A DNA stretch of 64,000 bases. Origin: a bacterium. Its GTDB lineage: Bacteria; Planctomycetota; UBA1135; GCA-002686595. The position numbers were made by a program, and so were the translations under genes. How positions within the stretch are numbered: the first letter of the stretch is position 1; every line of letters starts with the position of its first letter. A model generated the notes under the pieces. It had not been told where the DNA came from. It saw only the letters and a program-made list of their open reading frames with translations, and made no database searches. The DNA is taken from contig JAAETM010000152.1 in NCBI GenBank assembly GCA_024228395.1, positions 1-64,000 of the forward strand. The letters run 5' to 3'. Of this stretch, positions 1 through 8,975 are shown piece by piece.

Positions 1-2087
1 CCCTTGCCGAGTTGGGCGAAGACTTCGCGCTCGTGGCCGGTTACGGGATCGACCGAGACCTTCACGTGCATGTTGCCAAAGGGCGTCATTTGGCGAATGC
101 GCAGGCAGCTCATGATCTCGGGTAGCTTGACCGGAGCGAGTTGGGCGCCGCCGAGTTGGGGCTCCTTCTTCATCTCGGGCTCGGCGGGCTTTTCGGCCTT
201 CTTGAGAGCCATGGGCTGCATCTCGCGGCAACCGTCGCGATAGACGGTGACGCCTTTCACGTTGAGGTCGATGGCCAGGTCGCAGATGGTGCGCACGTCG
301 TCGACGGTGGCGCTGTTGGGGAAATTGATCGTCTTGGAGATCGACGCATCGCAATGGTCTTGGAAGGCCGCTTGCATGCGCATGTGCCACTCGGGCTCGA
401 TGTCGTGGGCGGTCACGAAGATGTTCTTATGCTCTTCGGGAATCGAATCCATGTAAGCGACGGTGCCTTCTTCGAGGATCTGGTCGACCAGGTCGTCGCT
501 GTAGTAACCCGCGTCCTTGGCGGCCTTTTCGAAGACGTAGTTCAGCTCGCGCATGATTGTCGGGCGACCTTGCGTGTCCTTCATCACCTGGCGCTGGAAG
601 GCCAAGGCGAACATGGGCTCGATGCCGCCGGAGCAATCGGCGATGATCGAGATCGTGCCGGTGGGCGCGATGGTTGTGGTGTAGGAGTTGCGCAGTTTGC
701 GGCCGCGCTCCTGCCACTCGGAACCTTCCCAAGCGGGGAAGACGCCGCGCTCTTCGGCCATGATCTCGCTGGCCATGTGGGTTTCCTCTTCCATGACTCG
801 CATGACCTCGCGACCGAAGTCGCAGGCTTTCTTGGAGTTGTAGGAGATGCCCATCTTGTAGAGCGCATCCGCAAAACCCATCACACCAAGACCGATGCGG
901 CGCGTGGAGCGCGACATGTTGTCGATCTCACGCAGGGGGTAGCGGTTGACTTCGATCACGTCGTCTAGGAAGCGCGTGGTCGAGTGGATGACCGACTTAA
1001 AGGTCTCCCAGTCGAAGGTGGCTGCGTCGTCTGAATCGTTGACGAGCAAACCCAGGTTGATGGAACCCAGGTTGCACGAATCGTACGCGTGCAGGGGCTG
1101 TTCGCCGCAGGGGTTGGTGGCCTCGATCAGGCCCACGTTCTTGATCGGATTGGTGTTGTTGATGCGATCGATGAACAGCAGGCCGGGCTCGCCGCTCTTG
1201 TGGGCGTGCTGGATGATAACGTCCCAAATTTCGCCCACGGTCCAGAAATCGTCGGTGCCCACGCCTTGCGCATCGCGCTTTTTGAGTTGGCTCCATTGGC
1301 CGGAGCGCGGGTTTTTGACCTCGTGGATCTTGGTCGGCTCGCCACGCAGCTCTTCAACGAAGCGATCGGTCACCGCAACGGAGATGTTGTAGTTGTTGAT
1401 CTTGGTCGGGTCGTCCTTAAAGGTGATGAACTCTGCGATGTCGGGGTGATCGACGCGCAGCACGCCCATGTTGGCTCCGCGGCGGAAGGCACCCTGCTGG
1501 ATGGCGTCCGTGGCCTTGGAGAAGACTTGGATGAAGGACAGGGGGCCCTCCGTGGTGCCACCGGAGGAGCGCACGCAGTCGCCAGCGGGGCGCAGGCGGG
1601 AGAAGCTAAAGCCGGTGCCGCCACCGGACTTCTGAATCAGGGCTGTGGACTTGATCGATTCGAAGATGCCTTCGATGGAGTCTTCGACGGGCAGCACGAA
1701 ACAGGCGGAGAGCATGCCCATCTCACGGCCGGCGTTCATCAGGCACGGGCTGTTGGGCATGAACAAACGCGTGGACATCAAGGAGTAGAACTCCCGGGCG
1801 ATTTCCATGGCGTGATCGTAATCGTTGTCGGTGAAGGCCAGCTCGCCCTTGGCCACATGGGAGGCCACGCGCCAGAACATCTGGCGGGGGGTCTCGATGA
1901 CCTCGCCAGTCTCGGGTTCTTTCTTCAGGTAACGTCGCTCGAGCACCATCTCTCCATTCTTGGAGAGCTCCGGGTCGGGAAGATCCGCGGGCGGATCCAC
2001 CGCCTCCAGATGGATTAGCTCATAGGCCTCTTTCATCTGGATGGGGTCGATCATCTCTTTCTTGGAGTCGGTGGACGAGATCTGCAC
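1..2087 (-). CDS. nrdJ: Adenosylcobalamin-dependent (class II) ribonucleotide reductase, 3' end cut by window edge
   Basis: Reduces ribonucleotides to deoxyribonucleotides with an adenosylcobalamin radical in the cytoplasm, supplying DNA precursors without needing oxygen. About 695 residues are visible; the C-terminus lies beyond base 1. Reading the minus strand gives the class II signatures MPNSPCLMNAG, a glycine-rich QKSGGGTGFSFSRLRP stretch, the NPCGEQPL active-site motif, SCNLGSINL, and later APTGTISIIADCSGGIEP. The GTG at 2087 is chosen because AGAGG lies 4-5 bases upstream; an ATG 11 codons further in (2054) is the alternative. The gene is preceded by a 389-base leader region holding an intrinsic terminator (separate entry). 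Family assignment is firm; the exact start is less so. Confidence 0.95.
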   Translation of the reverse strand, partial: MQISSTDSKKEMIDPIQMKEAYELIHLEAVDPPADLPDPELSKNGEMVLERRYLKKEPETGEVIETPRQMFWRVASHVAKGELAFTDNDYDHAMEIAREFYSLMSTRLFMPNSPCLMNAGREMGMLSACFVLPVEDSIEGIFESIKSTALIQKSGGGTGFSFSRLRPAGDCVRSSGGTTEGPLSFIQVFSKATDAIQQGAFRRGANMGVLRVDHPDIAEFITFKDDPTKINNYNISVAVTDRFVEELRGEPTKIHEVKNPRSGQWSQLKKRDAQGVGTDDFWTVGEIWDVIIQHAHKSGEPGLLFIDRINNTNPIKNVGLIEATNPCGEQPLHAYDSCNLGSINLGLLVNDSDDAATFDWETFKSVIHSTTRFLDDVIEVNRYPLREIDNMSRSTRRIGLGVMGFADALYKMGISYNSKKACDFGREVMRVMEEETHMASEIMAEERGVFPAWEGSEWQERGRKLRNSYTTTIAPTGTISIIADCSGGIEPMFALAFQRQVMKDTQGRPTIMRELNYVFEKAAKDAGYYSDDLVDQILEEGTVAYMDSIPEEHKNIFVTAHDIEPEWHMRMQAAFQDHCDASISKTINFPNSATVDDVRTICDLAIDLNVKGVTVYRDGCREMQPMALKKAEKPAEPEMKKEPQLGGAQLAPVKLPEIMSCLRIRQMTPFGNMHVKVSVDPVTGHEREVFAQLGK

Positions 2088-2125
2088 TGTTACCTCTGCT
2101 TGTTCTGCGCTGGATGCTTGGGGGG

Positions 2126-2149
2126 AAAAAAATCGCCTGGGGAAGGCGA
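2126..2149 (-). terminator. Intrinsic terminator in the nrdJ leader (candidate attenuator)
   Basis: On the minus strand TCGCCT and AGGCGA (2133-2149) form a perfect 6-bp stem around a TCCCC loop and are followed directly by seven T residues (2132-2126). It sits about 39 bases before the nrdJ start. The next gene upstream is on the plus strand, so a minus-strand transcript reaching this point is most simply the nrdJ mRNA itself, which suggests conditional read-through. Promoter and sensing structure were not identified. Confidence 0.7.
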
Positions 2150-2375
2150 CTCTCCGATGATCCGCTCGTGGGGGTCCACCTTCAATGCTGGGCACGAAAT
2201 TCTGTCGGGGATCAAGCTGGCCCCAACCCTTACCTGTAGGTCAATTTTTTTTGCTTGCATTGGCCCCACAGCCATAAAAACGCCACCACGCTTTTGACCC
2301 AGGATTTCAACCCGCCTGGAGAGAGCCTGGAGCGCCCTTCGGACCGCGGTGACCCCATCCCATTGCTGAGAGGAT

Positions 2376-2404
2376 TTTGCTCGGACTTGCGGTCCGGGAG
2401 CAAA
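2376..2404. other. Stem-loop between nrdJ and the lipoprotein gene
   Basis: TTTGCTC (2376-2382) pairs with GAGCAAA (2398-2404), and GGAC (2383-2386) pairs with GTCC (2392-2395) around a TTGCG loop with a two-base bulge. It could lie in the 5' leader of either divergent gene. The rest of the 2088-2476 gap holds an A/T tract near 2239-2248 and the nrdJ attenuator; no convincing promoter or known riboswitch core was seen. The open frame on the minus strand at 2090-2446 looks non-coding. Confidence 0.35.
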
Positions 2405-2476
2405 GGTCATCAAGCGTCGGGCCCCCACACCCGAAACAGAAGGCAAGCCGGAAAAATGTTCCCTCCCTGGAAAATC

Positions 2477-4111
2477 ATGCGCTATCTCCTCCTGACCCTT
2501 CCCTGCCTATTCGCTTGCTCCCCCGCGGACCAAGGAGAGCTGCAGGGCTCCATCGATAGCGCGCCCGTTGTCGATGATATTTCGATCTCAATCCCCGAAA
2601 CGACCCCCGAGGAGGCCCCTATTGGCGCGGAAGAACTGTTAGCCAAGGCCTTGGCGGACGAAATCGGCTCTAGCATGCAAGCGGCCTTCGATGAGCAGGC
2701 TGCGATCATGGCCAGGGGCGGTACGGATGAGCAAATCGCGGGGGTTCGCGGGCAATTCGAGGCCACCTCCGCCATCTCCGAAGCTGAATTGAATTGGGCT
2801 TTTGTGGTGCAGGAAACCACCGGGGATCGCAGCGCTTTCGAAGTGCTGAACGCCCTGGCTTCGAACGCCGGTCTCAACCTAGATGCGACTTCCTTTATGG
2901 ATGAGTTATCCGATAAGCCCTCGACCGAGATCGAAGGCCTATCGAAGATCGAGGCCTTTGAGCGAGTGGCTTCCGAAATGGGCCTGGTCCCGACCTACCC
3001 TGGCGCCTTCGCCATGGGTGACGAGTTGCTGGCCATTGGCCTCACGGTTATGCCGCGCGCAACACCCATAACCTTCGCCGGCCCCTTCGCCATCACGGTG
3101 AGCAAGCTCGAGGAACTAGCCCCCCACACGTCCGGTTCCATCAGCCTGACGGCACGCGCCTTCGGCATGCCCGAGACCGCTTTTTTGGTCAACGACTCCA
3201 TGTTCGAAACCTTTGCTATCGAAGGGGTGAATTCGAATCAGGGGAATGATTTGCGCGCCCGCCCCGACGTGCGCCGCATGTCCACCCCACAATTCTCAGG
3301 GTCCATGGTCAAGATATCCACGGACATCGACCTGAAGGGACTGTTGAAGGGCACCCAGAGCATCGAAAGCCTGACAGGAGTCATGCATCTCAAGCGTCCC
3401 TCCAAGGTGACCCCGGTGGATTTCGAAACCATGCGGCCTGGAAAGCAAACCGTTGGAGAGTTTGAGGTATTCCTGAAGAAGGTAGGCACCAACACGGCCA
3501 TCAAGGTGCGCTGCGAAGACGACTCTGACATCTCCGTGGTCTGGGCGCCGGACAGGGCCGACGGCACTCCGCTGGGCATCCTGGGCAGCAACTCCTACGG
3601 CTACGATGGAACGATCGACGCTTCCCTGAGCACCCCCGATGCGCCGAGCAAACTGTCCGCGAAATTGGTGGAGTGCGAGCTGCTCGATATCGCCTTTGAG
3701 CTGAATGGAATTGAATTCACCAGAGCATCGGAGCAGCCCGAAGCCCTGGCTGTTTTGGAGTTCGACCACGCCCAACCGATCTCGGTGGCTTTCGTTGAGT
3801 TCAAGAAGCGCGATGAGCAGTTCGCCGAAGTCTCCCTGCGCGCGGTCAGTCATGCCAACAAGGACGCCAAGTCGGTCAGCGTCAAGCTGATCTACATGGA
3901 CGATGACAACAAGGAGATCAAAAACTGCTTCACCAGCTTGACTCCTGCGCCCACCTTCGCGACCGAGGCTCCGACCCCCTTTGTGAAAGCCAAGGGCATA
4001 GAAACCACGATCCAAACCGCCTTCTTCATGCCGAAAGAAACCGTCTCCGTGCAAGTCTCCGTGCACGAGGTCGAGTTCATGGATGGCACGACCTGGAAGG
4101 CGGATATGTAA
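2477..4111 (+). CDS. Predicted lipoprotein with an STN-like segment, function unknown
   Basis: 544 residues. The start at 2477 gives MRYLLLTLPCLFAC, a short lipoprotein signal with a lipobox ending at Cys14, so the mature protein should be lipid-anchored in the periplasm or outer membrane. The frame is open upstream to 2255, but only the 2477 start (or an ATG at 2456) makes a sensible signal. Residues about 110-170 read like a secretin/TonB short N-terminal (STN) domain: an 'LNALASNAGLNLD' helix, then a pair of strands and 'KIEAFERVASEMGL'. The remainder is predicted beta-rich and unrecognised. It stands alone between a divergent nrdJ and a strong downstream hairpin, so it is probably monocistronic. 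The STN resemblance is an inference by eye. Confidence 0.75.
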   Translation: MRYLLLTLPCLFACSPADQGELQGSIDSAPVVDDISISIPETTPEEAPIGAEELLAKALADEIGSSMQAAFDEQAAIMARGGTDEQIAGVRGQFEATSAISEAELNWAFVVQETTGDRSAFEVLNALASNAGLNLDATSFMDELSDKPSTEIEGLSKIEAFERVASEMGLVPTYPGAFAMGDELLAIGLTVMPRATPITFAGPFAITVSKLEELAPHTSGSISLTARAFGMPETAFLVNDSMFETFAIEGVNSNQGNDLRARPDVRRMSTPQFSGSMVKISTDIDLKGLLKGTQSIESLTGVMHLKRPSKVTPVDFETMRPGKQTVGEFEVFLKKVGTNTAIKVRCEDDSDISVVWAPDRADGTPLGILGSNSYGYDGTIDASLSTPDAPSKLSAKLVECELLDIAFELNGIEFTRASEQPEALAVLEFDHAQPISVAFVEFKKRDEQFAEVSLRAVSHANKDAKSVSVKLIYMDDDNKEIKNCFTSLTPAPTFATEAPTPFVKAKGIETTIQTAFFMPKETVSVQVSVHEVEFMDGTTWKADM

Positions 4112-4152
4112 ACCGGGCCTCCCGCCCAGCTCCATCGGAAGTTCCTCCGACC

Positions 4153-4201
4153 GACAGTAAAGCACCCCGTGACCCTTTGGGTTACGGGGTGCTTTACTGT
4201 C
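4153..4201. terminator. Very strong 23-bp hairpin, probable bidirectional terminator
   Basis: 4153-4175 pairs with 4179-4201 over 23 positions with a single G-T pair and a TTT loop. The outer arms are A-rich on the left (AGTAAAG) and T-rich on the right (CTTTACT), so it resembles an intrinsic terminator readable from both sides, although there is no separate T run. It lies 41 bases after the lipoprotein stop and separates that gene from the degraded esterase fragment. Confidence 0.7.
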
Positions 4202-4264
4202 AATCCTGGCGGTTCTGCTCGATCAAGGTCGCGGACTCCTAGTCGCCTGCTTGAGTGCGTTTTC

Positions 4265-4563
4265 ATGGTCTCCCAAGCCGCTCAAGCAGGGCTTTGCGCA
4301 CAGGCCCCGCTATCGGTCCTGTTCATGAGCGGCACCGAAGATCCGATCATGCCATTCGATGGCGGGAGAAGGCCTCCGCAAACCCCAGCGTTGTGCTCTA
4401 CGAGGTTCAGGGCGGAGGGCACACCCTGCCGCAACTCAAATCCAAAGCACGAGACAGGATCGTCGGGCCCACGAGTGGGGACATCAACACTCAAGATGTC
4501 ATCTGGGAGTTTTTCGCGGACAAGAAACGCATCGCACCCAAAGCCGAAGAAACGCCGAAGTAA
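4265..4563 (+). pseudogene. Remnant of a PHB-depolymerase/feruloyl-esterase-like hydrolase (C-terminal part, frameshifted)
   Basis: Two reading frames together give the C-terminal third of an extracellular esterase of the LpqC/PHB depolymerase type. In the first frame (to about 4372) there is VLFMSGTEDPIMPFDGG, the strand and loop that carry the catalytic Asp. After a frame change near 4365-4380 the second frame gives NPSVVLYEVQGGGHTLPQ, the catalytic His region, then VGPTSGDINTQDVIWEFF up to a TAA at 4561-4563. The N-terminal part with the nucleophile Ser is absent, and the stretch between the Asp and His motifs is shorter than usual, so there is at least one deletion plus a frameshift. Sequencing error alone would not restore the missing N-terminus. 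Confidence 0.65.
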
Positions 4564-4573
4564 CCACCCCGGA

Positions 4574-5170
4574 CTATGCCAAGAGGTATTGCGGCAGTTC
4601 CGAATGGGCTAGGCGGGCGCGCAGTCGTTGCCAGCGTTTGGTTACGGCTTCGCTGCTTAGATCCAACCGTTCTGCAACCTGGGCGTGTGGCAGGCCTTCG
4701 AGACCGCAGTGCAAAACCAGTTTGCGCTCGTCCGGATCCAGCAGGTCCACTTGGTCGCGAAAAAGACCCAAGGACTCATCCCGCGCAACCTTTTGGCTGA
4801 CGGCGGTGGCGGGATCCAACTGGTTGTTCGCCTGCTTGAGACGTGTGGAAGGTCCGCCCGCACCCTTGGACTTCTGCCCACGACGAACGGCCTCCAACAA
4901 CACGTTCTTGGCGATCCGAAAGATCCAAAAACGAAAGTAGGAGCCGTCCCCTTCGAAAGAACCAATCTGGCGCCAAGCGCGCAGCCACACCTCTTGAACC
5001 AGATCCGCGGGATCCAGGTGGGCACTCTGCTCGGGGCGAATGCGCAAGTAGGCCCAGGTATGGAGCGAAGGCGCGATGTGTTCGTACAACTCCGCAAAAC
5101 CCTGCTGGTTTCCCTTTTGAGCTTGCGCCAACCACATGCGCGTGGGGCCCTCTGAACCTATTTCGACCAT
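4574..5170 (-). CDS. ECF-type RNA polymerase sigma factor
   Basis: 198 residues. Region 2 reads DPADLVQEVWLRAW followed by FRFWIFRIAKNVLLEAVRR (core RNA polymerase binding and -10 recognition); region 4 reads LLDPDERKLVLHCGLEGL then AQVAERLDLSSEAVTKRWQRLRARL, a helix-turn-helix for the -35 element. The start at 5170 has AAGG a few bases upstream; the frame is open further back but would run into the divergent kinase gene. The kinase starts 52 bases away on the other strand, and such pairing of an ECF sigma with a Ser/Thr kinase is common in planctomycetes, so phosphorylation control of this sigma is a reasonable inference. No anti-sigma gene is adjacent. Confidence 0.9.
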   Translation of the reverse strand: MVEIGSEGPTRMWLAQAQKGNQQGFAELYEHIAPSLHTWAYLRIRPEQSAHLDPADLVQEVWLRAWRQIGSFEGDGSYFRFWIFRIAKNVLLEAVRRGQKSKGAGGPSTRLKQANNQLDPATAVSQKVARDESLGLFRDQVDLLDPDERKLVLHCGLEGLPHAQVAERLDLSSEAVTKRWQRLRARLAHSELPQYLLA

Positions 5171-5222
5171 GGGCCTTATTCTACCAAAGGTGAATCCATT
5201 TGGCGGATACACTGGGCAAGGA

Positions 5223-8200
5223 ATGCACGGGAACCCCAGAGAAGAACCGGATGTCGACACGGATGCGGATGTGACCGCGTCTGTGTTTGATTTCGTTAGC
5301 GACTTCCTCGATGACCAGTCCACGGGGGAGGTGCGTCCCCTGGGTGAATATCAGAAACGCTACCCCGGCGCCGAAGCTGCCATTGCACTGGAATATGACC
5401 AGCTCTCAAATCCCGACCCCGTTGAAGAGGAACAAGAGACGCGTTTCATTGGCAACTACCGGTTGATCCGGGAGCTGGGCCGAGGTGGCCAGGGTTCTGT
5501 TTGGCTTGCCGAAGATCAGAACCTTCATCGCCAGGTGGCGTTGAAGTTGCTGAACTCATGGCTCATCGCTGGCGAGCGCTTGGCGCGCTTCCAACGGGAA
5601 GCGGAGAGCATCGCGCGTTTGGAACACGAAGGACTCGCCGTTGTGTATGAGGCACAAATGGAGAGCGATCCGCCCTTCATCGCCATGCGGTTTGTGAAAG
5701 GCGATGACCTGAGTTCCTGCCTCGCGAAACGCGATCGACACGGCCTTCCTTTTCTCCCGATCACCTCCCCTGCCAAACTTCGTCAAGCGCTGCATTTCTT
5801 CGAGCACGCCGCCCGCGCCCTGCACGTGGCCCATGAAGCCGGGGTCATGCACAGGGATATCAAGCCGGGCAACATTCTGGTTTCCGCCGCCGGACGGCCG
5901 GTCATCACGGACTTTGGATTGGCCCGCGATGAGTTCATGCCAGGCGAGGAAACGATCACGCAGGAAGGCGAAGTCTTTGGCACGCCCGCTTATATGTCGC
6001 CGGAACAGGTCGACGGTCGGGCGCAGGAAGTCGATCGGCGAACGGATGTTTGGTCCCTGGGTGCGACCCTGTTCGAGGCTTTGTGTGGGCGAGCTCCCTT
6101 TCAAGGCAAGGGGCAATTGGGTTTGGCGCGCGCCATTCTTGAGGATCCGCCTCCCGTGGCCACGTCCATGGAAGGTGAAATGCCCATCGGAATCGATGTG
6201 CAGGTTGTACTGCAAACAGCTTTGGAACGGGACCTTTCCCGACGTTACCCCAGCGCGCTTGCTTTGGCGGAAGACCTGCGCCGTATTCGCCAGTTCGAGC
6301 CGATTCAAGCGCGACCTGCCGGACCCTGGCTCCGGGTTCGGCGCTGGGCGCGTAGGGAGCCGGCATGGGCCAGCGCCTTGGGCTTGCTGCTAACCACCTT
6401 GATCATCGGCCTGGTGGTTTCCCTTTTTACGATCGAACGTATTCAGGGACTGCTCGAGGACAAGGAGGTCGCCCTCGGTCAGGAGCGCGCCCTGCGCTAC
6501 GTGCGCCAAATGCCGCAATTACTGCAGAAAGCGCCATCCTTGGCCCTTGCCACAGGATTGGAGGCGGTCTCCATGCATGATTCTTGGATCACCCGTTCTT
6601 CCCTGTATGGTCCCCTCGAAGAGTTGACCCTACGAGCGCGGGGCAAGCTTGCGGTCAGCAACATTGCATGGGACGCCTGCTTCCTTGGGAATGGGGATCA
6701 AGCGGTCGTGGTGTCGGGATCGGGTGGTGTGGCGGTGGTGCAGTCCTCCGATGGAGAACCAATCGCAACGCGCATCATCGATGGCCTGGACGGTTCGAAA
6801 GCCCCCGACATTCGCCATGTGCGCGAGTTGCCAGGCCAGAAGTCCATCCTGGTCAGCACAAGCGGTGGGCGCGTTCTTCGCTTGGCACTCACCGACCTGC
6901 ATACCGAGTGGGAAGTTCCGGTATGTCAAGGTGGTGTGCTCTCGTTGGCTTTGTTTTCCGATGGCGAGCACTTGATGGCTCTGACCGAAAATGAGGGTGC
7001 CAAGAAATTGCGCACGGCCGATGGGTCCGAGGTCGCAACCCTTGCGATCCCCCCCCAATCCGCCTCCCTTGTATTGATCCCCGAGGGCACGCAGCACGTC
7101 ATCACTACGGGTAGTTTCGTACGCGGCGGCACCAGTCACCCCAACCCGCGCGCGTCCCTCTGGAACACAACCGACGGTTCGATCATCCGCGAATTCGCGC
7201 ACTCCGGCGCGGTTCGTAGCGCTGCGATCGACCAGAAAGGGCTTTGGCTTTCCACCGGAACGCTCGATGGCCAGGTGTACACCTGGAGTCTGCAGAATCT
7301 CCAAGCCGCGCCCCTTATTCGCAAGGCGCAAGGCCCCGTGGACTGTATCGATATCTCCCCAGACGGGGAGAGCGTTGCTGCGGGTGGTGAGCATGGCGCT
7401 TGGCTTTGGCATGGCCTTGAACAGGACCCTCGCCCATTGCTTGGGCACTCTGAAAGGGTGGTCGATGTTGGATTTTCCTCCGACGGTGAAGAGTTCGGCA
7501 CATGCTCATGGGACAACGTGGTCAGGGTTTTTCCTTCCACGGGCGGTGCGGCCTTGCGGCAGAACCGGGCTGGTTATCGACCCTTGATTCTGGCCTGGTC
7601 CAAACAAGGCCATCGACTGCTGTCCGCAGGGATCGGCCGGCACTTTTCCCTTTGGAACAGGACGCCCCCACCCTCGGCGCGCCGCTTCGAGGGGATCGGC
7701 AGCCCCTTGGTTTGGACCCAGTTCACAAGCGATGGCAGGGGCGCCGTCGCTACAGACTCCGAGGGTGCGGTATTGTGGTTTCCCACCCCAAAAGAGATCC
7801 AAGAGGGACACATGGTCGGACCCCTGGCACTGCTAGCGCGTCACCGGGGCGGAGCTGCGGTTTGCGCCGTGTCCACCCGAGCCAAGCGGGCCGTGAGCGG
7901 TGGGACCAGTGGCGAAGTCCTCTTGCACGATCTGGACACACGCGAGGTTCTCTCAAGCAATCGGGGTTGGGTGCAAGGCATCCGTCACCTGGCGATCCGT
8001 CCCGACGGCGAGCAGGTTGCCATCGTGGATGGCATTGGCCGATTGGGTACTTGGGATGGAAGCGATCGACCCGCGCTGCGCCCGACGGGGGTCGAACAAC
8101 AGATCCAACGGGTTTGCTTTGACGTATCCGGCCGTCTGCTAGCAGCCGGGGACGCGCTCGGGCATGTCATGGTGTGGAATGCGCATTCGGGCGAGTTGCT

Positions 8201-8807
8201 CCACAGATTCGAGACCGATTGGAAGACGGACAACCCCGCTCGAAATCCAGTGATCGATCTTACGTTTGACCCCGAGGGGGAAACGATCCATGCGGCCGTA
8301 TCACCGTGGTGGGCTCTCTCGTGGGATTTGAACAACCCCAAGAAGCCCGCAGTAGAGCAGAACCGAATGGCCCTCCGCTGGCTAAAAGCCCTCCCGAACA
8401 AAAAGGGGTTGCTCAGCTGTGGAACAGGCTTGGGCACGTTTTCCGTGGGCCGCTCCAGCCCCCTCTCCCTGCCCGCGACCCGGCACGTGGCGCCGCTTTC
8501 AAGCATGAATCTCAACACGCAAGGTACCTTCGCCGCCACCGGCTGCGAAGACGGTTGCGTGCTGGTTTGGAACGTGGTCACCGGCGCCACCCTCACGCGC
8601 TATGCCCGGCATGGGGGGGCTGTACGGCACATTTCTTTCTCTCCCATCCCCGGTGATGATCGTGTGCTCTCGGTCAGTGACGATGGAACTCTCGCCATTT
8701 GGCCCGTGAATCCGATTCCCACGGCCCAAGGCCACGCCCCCCACGAACTCACCGATCGCAATCGCAAGCGGTTCGACGCTTGGGGATTGGCGCCAAGAGC
8801 GCGCTAG
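5223..8807 (+). CDS. Membrane Ser/Thr protein kinase with a C-terminal WD40 beta-propeller region
   Basis: 1,194 residues. An acidic N-terminal extension of about 75 residues precedes a complete Hanks-type kinase domain: GRGGQGSVWLA (P-loop), VALK (ATP Lys), HRDIKPGNILV (catalytic loop, around residue 209), DFGLAR (metal Asp) and AYMSPEQVDGR. One transmembrane helix lies near residues 385-405 (LLLTTLIIGLVVSLF). A coiled segment and then about 780 residues of WD40-type repeats follow (for example DCIDISPDGESVAAGGEHG, HLAIRPDGEQVAIVDGIG), so the propellers should be outside the cytoplasmic membrane. The ATG at 5223 was taken as start, although its ribosome site is weak. Likely partner is the divergent ECF sigma. 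Confidence 0.92.
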   Translation: MHGNPREEPDVDTDADVTASVFDFVSDFLDDQSTGEVRPLGEYQKRYPGAEAAIALEYDQLSNPDPVEEEQETRFIGNYRLIRELGRGGQGSVWLAEDQNLHRQVALKLLNSWLIAGERLARFQREAESIARLEHEGLAVVYEAQMESDPPFIAMRFVKGDDLSSCLAKRDRHGLPFLPITSPAKLRQALHFFEHAARALHVAHEAGVMHRDIKPGNILVSAAGRPVITDFGLARDEFMPGEETITQEGEVFGTPAYMSPEQVDGRAQEVDRRTDVWSLGATLFEALCGRAPFQGKGQLGLARAILEDPPPVATSMEGEMPIGIDVQVVLQTALERDLSRRYPSALALAEDLRRIRQFEPIQARPAGPWLRVRRWARREPAWASALGLLLTTLIIGLVVSLFTIERIQGLLEDKEVALGQERALRYVRQMPQLLQKAPSLALATGLEAVSMHDSWITRSSLYGPLEELTLRARGKLAVSNIAWDACFLGNGDQAVVVSGSGGVAVVQSSDGEPIATRIIDGLDGSKAPDIRHVRELPGQKSILVSTSGGRVLRLALTDLHTEWEVPVCQGGVLSLALFSDGEHLMALTENEGAKKLRTADGSEVATLAIPPQSASLVLIPEGTQHVITTGSFVRGGTSHPNPRASLWNTTDGSIIREFAHSGAVRSAAIDQKGLWLSTGTLDGQVYTWSLQNLQAAPLIRKAQGPVDCIDISPDGESVAAGGEHGAWLWHGLEQDPRPLLGHSERVVDVGFSSDGEEFGTCSWDNVVRVFPSTGGAALRQNRAGYRPLILAWSKQGHRLLSAGIGRHFSLWNRTPPPSARRFEGIGSPLVWTQFTSDGRGAVATDSEGAVLWFPTPKEIQEGHMVGPLALLARHRGGAAVCAVSTRAKRAVSGGTSGEVLLHDLDTREVLSSNRGWVQGIRHLAIRPDGEQVAIVDGIGRLGTWDGSDRPALRPTGVEQQIQRVCFDVSGRLLAAGDALGHVMVWNAHSGELLHRFETDWKTDNPARNPVIDLTFDPEGETIHAAVSPWWALSWDLNNPKKPAVEQNRMALRWLKALPNKKGLLSCGTGLGTFSVGRSSPLSLPATRHVAPLSSMNLNTQGTFAATGCEDGCVLVWNVVTGATLTRYARHGGAVRHISFSPIPGDDRVLSVSDDGTLAIWPVNPIPTAQGHAPHELTDRNRKRFDAWGLAPRAR

Positions 8808-8859
8808 CGGGGCGCTGGAATTCGGCGGTGCCGGGCGGCTAGGGGGTTCCCCGGCCACA

Positions 8860-8882
8860 GGGGCGATCTCTCGCCCCGAACT
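8860..8882 (+). terminator. Intrinsic terminator after the kinase gene
   Basis: GGGGCGA (8860-8866) and TCGCCCC (8871-8877) form a perfect 7-bp stem with a TCTC loop, followed by GAAC and five T residues. It lies 52 bases after the kinase stop codon. Confidence 0.6.
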
Positions 8883-8975
8883 TTTTGAAAGAAAGTTGTC
8901 CGAACCAGAGCTTAGTTTGCATTTGGAAGTGTTCCGCGCGGTCGATTGTCGCGCGCCCCTCACCCCTACGAAGCC

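Noticed and set aside
141-2018. Long plus-strand frames opposite the left end (about 275 and 309 residues)
   Set aside because: They are antisense to nrdJ, whose minus-strand reading shows unmistakable class II reductase motifs. The plus-strand translations have no recognisable domain.
2090-2446. 118-residue minus-strand frame before nrdJ
   Set aside because: Low similarity to any known protein pattern, and it covers the terminator hairpin, so it is more likely leader RNA than a gene.
2088-2476. Cobalamin riboswitch upstream of nrdJ
   Set aside because: The B12-box core was not found on the minus strand; only the terminator and small stems are evident.
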